In this document: positions 23,654 to 25,824 of the stretch, one piece after another
How positions within the stretch are numbered: position 1 is the first letter of the stretch
How the letters are laid out: each line of letters starts with the position of its first letter
Assembly: GCA_964617565.1 (NCBI GenBank)
Contig: CAZTYH010000045.1
Coordinates: forward strand, 1 to 25,824
Direction: 5' to 3'
DNA from: JAKJGV01 sp964617565
GTDB taxonomy: Bacteria; Verrucomicrobiota; Kiritimatiellia; CAIQIC01; JAGNIJ01
Length of the DNA stretch: 25,824 bases
Made by a program: the position numbers and the translations under genes
Notes under the pieces: generated by a model
What the model saw: the letters and a program-made list of their open reading frames with translations, nothing else
Told to the model about the DNA's origin: nothing
Database searches by the model: none

Positions 23654-24916
23654 TTAAAAATCCAACGGGCTCTTGCGTTCCTTCTGCGTCCGGCTCTTCA
23701 CCGTGTGTGTATAAATCATAGTCGTACGCACATCGCTGTGACCCAGCATTTCCTGGATGGTGCGGATGTCGTAGTTATTCCGAAGCAGGTGGCTGGCAAA
23801 ACTGTGCCGGAAAGTATGCGCCGTTACCCGCTTCGGTATCCGCGCCTTGAGAACAGCCACCCGCAACGCTTTTTGAAAGACGGACTCGTGCAGATGATAG
23901 CGCCGATGCTCCTGCCCGGCGGGAACAAACGTCAGCGTCTTCGCCGGGAAAACCCATTGCCAAACAAGATCCTTCGACGCATTCTTCCACTTCCGATCCA
24001 TTGCGCCCGGCATGAATACTCCATCGTATCCATCCGCAAGGTCCTTTTGGTGGAGCGTGCATACCCTTTTCAAATGCTGATTCAAAGGCTGCTTCAGCGA
24101 TTCCGGCAATGGGACTGTTCGATCCTTCTTTCCCTTGCCATCATGAACCGTCACAATCATGTCATCGAAATTGAGACATCCCACGCGCAGGTTCAGCGCC
24201 TCGAACAAGCGCAAGCCGCAACCATACAGCATGCCGGTTACAAGGGTGTGGGGGTATTCAAGCGCCGCGATCACGCGATCAATCTCCTCGCGCGTCAACA
24301 CAACCGGGATGTAGCGCGTCCGCCGAGCGCGAACCACCTTGTCTTTGAGATCGTAATCCCTCTTCAGGATATGCCGGTATAAGAAAAGCAGTGCATTAAA
24401 AGCCTGATTCTGGGTGGAGGCCACCACATTACAGTCTTGCGCCAGGTGGGTCAGATACCGCGCCGCATCGTCCGCATCAACTTCAGCCGGCCGTTTATCC
24501 TGAAGAAACCGCTGAAACTGCTCCGTCCAAATGCGGTATGCAGCCAGTGTTTTGGGCGAGTACTGGCGAACTTTGATTTCATTCTTTAATTTTCTATATA
24601 CTTCATCCCACGCTTGTTCCGGCAGCCCCGCGTTCTTTTCAGGATCCCTCAACGGCCAGTCTCTGACTGTTTCGTAATAAAGAGAGACACTATGTGCCGC
24701 AACTTCTTGAGCAGCCTTCGACTGATTCTTTGAAGCCAACTTCTGAAGAAATGGCTGAAGGGAATCAGCATCGCGCGGCGGGTGCCGGTATTTAAAACAG
24801 AAATCCAGATAATAACGCAACCACTTATGGTAGTTGCCGATCAGATTACGGGATATAGACGACTGCCTCAGGCGAACATTAAATGCAGGTAACAACACCG
24901 CCGGAATTGGTTTCAC
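23654..24916 (-). CDS. intI: Integron integrase (tyrosine recombinase) with extended N-terminus
   Basis: A protein of 420 residues, against about 320-340 for most IntI. Catalytic residues are all present: R236 (GCGLRLFE), the beta-hairpin Lys near 261-264 (GKGKKDR), H367 and R370 (AHTFRHSF), H393 (LGHSDVRTT) and nucleophile Y402 (MIYTHT). The IntI-specific insertion that grips extrahelical attC bases is clear at about 318-356 (WQWVFPAKTL...RRYHLHESVFQKAL). The tail ends SPLDF as in other IntI. Residues about 105-190 are the normal SAM-like core-binding domain; residues about 15-85 look like a second such domain. It is transcribed away from the cassettes, the standard integron layout. It inserts and excises cassettes by attI x attC recombination. 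Confidence 0.95.
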   Translation of the reverse strand: MKPIPAVLLPAFNVRLRQSSISRNLIGNYHKWLRYYLDFCFKYRHPPRDADSLQPFLQKLASKNQSKAAQEVAAHSVSLYYETVRDWPLRDPEKNAGLPEQAWDEVYRKLKNEIKVRQYSPKTLAAYRIWTEQFQRFLQDKRPAEVDADDAARYLTHLAQDCNVVASTQNQAFNALLFLYRHILKRDYDLKDKVVRARRTRYIPVVLTREEIDRVIAALEYPHTLVTGMLYGCGLRLFEALNLRVGCLNFDDMIVTVHDGKGKKDRTVPLPESLKQPLNQHLKRVCTLHQKDLADGYDGVFMPGAMDRKWKNASKDLVWQWVFPAKTLTFVPAGQEHRRYHLHESVFQKALRVAVLKARIPKRVTAHTFRHSFASHLLRNNYDIRTIQEMLGHSDVRTTMIYTHTVKSRTQKERKSPLDF

Positions 24917-25150
24917 GCAAAAAACCCCACAATGCTTTGTTGTGAATGATAACCCGCCACATATTCACCTGCCCTGTAACAGGTTGCGGACGCAGAGGTC
25001 AATATTGTAATGATAACCATCCTTTCGCCTCATTTCCCTTTATGCTTTACCATGCGGTGATAAAGCGCTACGCTGTTTATTGCATTGGAGGCACTTGCGA
25101 GGGGAATGCAGGAATTTGCAAGGATATCAAGAAAACCACTCAATAACTTG
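24917..25150 (+). other. Integron attI region and likely cassette promoter region
   Basis: This is the 234-nt space between the integrase start and the first cassette. The recombination point is G25150|T25151 in ACTT-GTTGGGC. Two direct repeats, TTGCGAGG (25095-25102) and TTGCAAGG (25116-25123), are spaced 21 nt apart just before it, with a weaker TTGCATTGG at 25079; they resemble the integrase-binding direct repeats of known attI sites. AATGATAACC occurs twice (24945-24954, 25009-25018). CCTGT-A-ACAGG (24973-24983) is an 11-base palindrome. TTGCGG (24984-24989), 16 nt, TGTAAT (25006-25011) could be a cassette promoter reading right; the -35 is weak. No protein gene is seen here. Confidence 0.75.
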
Positions 25151-25777
25151 TTGGGCGACAAGGAGAATGACATGCTAAAACAATTCAAGACTTTCTCAGC
25201 CGAGTATGCGAGAGGTGTCTCGGCACTCGTATCTATGTTCATTCTAGCAATTGCGATATTTTCATTGTGGTACGTGAAACGAGAATTCGGACAGAAGTAC
25301 CGTCCTTATGTTGTGGCTCAGGTCACAGTCGAGCCCATAGCGGACTCTAAACGCCTTGCTGTTTTCATCGCTCCTCGCAGTTTAGGTGAACATCCCTGTG
25401 AGTTCAGGTTGTCGAACATAATCCTTTACATCGGAGATGAACCGCATACCACGCCAGACATCAACGAATGGATACTAATGGCCCCGCGAGTTGAACACCT
25501 CATTCCAGCTGGTTATGTTAGCGAGATTGGCATCATGCGTGTCCGCGAGGCGCGCTACAGAAACAATATCATTGAAGTCGCATTCGATCTTCACACCCGT
25601 TCGGTCGAACAGGAGTTTGAGGATATCAAGACATTTCGCTACGAAATAAACGTCCTCACGGAATCACCGATCGTTTTTATGCGGCCGGGCTTAGGGAGGA
25701 GATGATGATCAGCCCAACAATCGGCTGCACCATTACGGTTGCCCCGCAGACGGGGCAACCGAAGGTGAGCCGTAACG
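25151..25777 (+). mobile_element. Integron gene cassette 1
   Basis: The cassette runs from TTGGGC at 25151 to the G of the next crossover at 25777 (627 nt). It has one open reading frame and one attC near its end. The opening core GTTGGGC (25150-25156) is the exact reverse complement of the attC R'' core GCCCAAC (25712-25718). These pair when the cassette is circular, which independently supports both boundaries. Base composition is more AT-rich than the flanking chromosome. Confidence 0.88.
25172..25705 (+). CDS. Cassette-encoded one-pass membrane protein, function unknown
   Basis: A protein of 177 residues. Start ATG 25172 is preceded by AAGGAG with 6-nt spacing, inside the cassette; the frame extends upstream into attI, where no ribosome binding site exists. 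Residues about 16-36 form a transmembrane helix (VSALVSMFILAIAIFSLWYV), followed by KREFGQKYRPYVVAQVTVEP and a beta-rich domain of about 130 residues, predicted outside the cytoplasm or facing it depending on topology. No family is recognised. The pattern of a short cytoplasmic tail, one helix and a YRPYV segment resembles small membrane proteins often found in cassettes and phage-related loci, without assigned function. TGA is 6 nt before the attC. Confidence 0.8.
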   Translation: MLKQFKTFSAEYARGVSALVSMFILAIAIFSLWYVKREFGQKYRPYVVAQVTVEPIADSKRLAVFIAPRSLGEHPCEFRLSNIILYIGDEPHTTPDINEWILMAPRVEHLIPAGYVSEIGIMRVREARYRNNIIEVAFDLHTRSVEQEFEDIKTFRYEINVLTESPIVFMRPGLGRR

Positions 25778-25783
25778 TTCATA
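25712..25783 (+). other. attC: attC recombination site of cassette 1
   Basis: A 72-nt site with every structural mark of attC. R'' is GCCCAAC (25712-25718). L'' is CGGCT-g-CACC (25722-25731), which pairs with L' GGTGAGCCG (25764-25772), leaving one extrahelical G at 25727. There are unpaired central spacers at 25732-25736 and 25761-25763. The terminal stem is perfect: GGTTGCCCCG (25737-25746) and CGGGGCAACC (25751-25760) with loop CAGA. R' begins GTT at 25777; its last four bases (CATA) belong to the next cassette and do not match the RRRY consensus. Confidence 0.92.
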
Positions 25784-25824
25784 TGGCTGTCGCGACGTCA
25801 AGCGGGCAGACCTGTTTTGTGTTC
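25783..25824 (+). CDS. Start of the cassette 2 gene (3' partial)
   Basis: An open frame begins at ATG 25783, whose A is the last base of the R' core, and runs to the window edge as MAVATSSGQTCFVF. No ribosome binding site can fit inside the cassette before this ATG; one would have to come from the upstream attC, or the real start may be further on. Too short to identify. Confidence 0.4.
   Translation, partial: MAVATSSGQTCFVF

Noticed and set aside
24973..24983. CCTGTAACAGG in attI as a LexA box controlling intI
   Set aside because: Proteobacterial LexA boxes have CTGT and ACAG eight bases apart; here the arms are one base apart, so SOS control is not supported.

Overview
The window is bacterial, about 58-60 % GC over most genes, with one 100-N scaffold gap at 9088-9187, so it is probably part of a metagenome-assembled genome. 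The gene mix suggests a Gram-negative member of the PVC group, perhaps Kiritimatiellota, Lentisphaerota or Verrucomicrobiota, but no marker here settles the phylum. It includes a type II pseudopilin beside glycoside hydrolases, two GH99/GH71-like proteins, several lipoproteins, a DUF481 outer-membrane barrel and a bi-domain oxidoreductase in a polysaccharide operon.

Positions 1-7971 hold a tight plus-strand operon for a surface polysaccharide. In order it has a partial unknown gene, two SAM methyltransferases, a family 2 glycosyltransferase, a fused zinc-dehydrogenase/Gfo-Idh-MocA oxidoreductase, a D-glucuronyl C5-epimerase-like protein, a family 4 glycosyltransferase and UDP-GlcNAc 2-epimerase (wecB). 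Most junctions overlap by 4 nt or are under 10 nt apart, and two genes use GTG or TTG starts. The epimerase suggests that a uronic acid is epimerised during assembly of the polymer. A nucleotidyltransferase-like gene, cut by the gap, faces this operon.

Positions 9189-15640 are housekeeping: class II fructose-bisphosphate aldolase, tRNA-Ala(CGC), a secreted thermonuclease-type nuclease, tRNA-Tyr(GUA), a DUF481 barrel protein, mscL, rsmB and a 3D-domain lipoprotein. REP-like palindromes surround the tRNAs. Each tRNA is followed on its own strand by a decayed GIY-YIG nuclease fragment.

Positions 15658-23640 form a glycan-degradation and surface-protein island. It holds a KTSC lipoprotein, a lipoprotein of about 1120 residues with a TIM-barrel hydrolase core, a pseudopilin, a secreted protein with two similar beta domains, and two divergent GH99-like proteins. 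One of the GH99-like pair is exported and one is probably cytoplasmic. A palindromic operator candidate lies between them.

Positions 23654-25824 are the most interesting part: the proximal end of an integron. A complete integron integrase has the IntI-specific insertion and an unusual second N-terminal domain. It is followed by a divergent attI region, a first cassette encoding a one-pass membrane protein of unknown function, a well-formed attC site, and the start of a second cassette that runs off the window. The cassette's opening core GTTGGGC is the exact reverse complement of the R'' core GCCCAAC in its attC, as expected for a real cassette.
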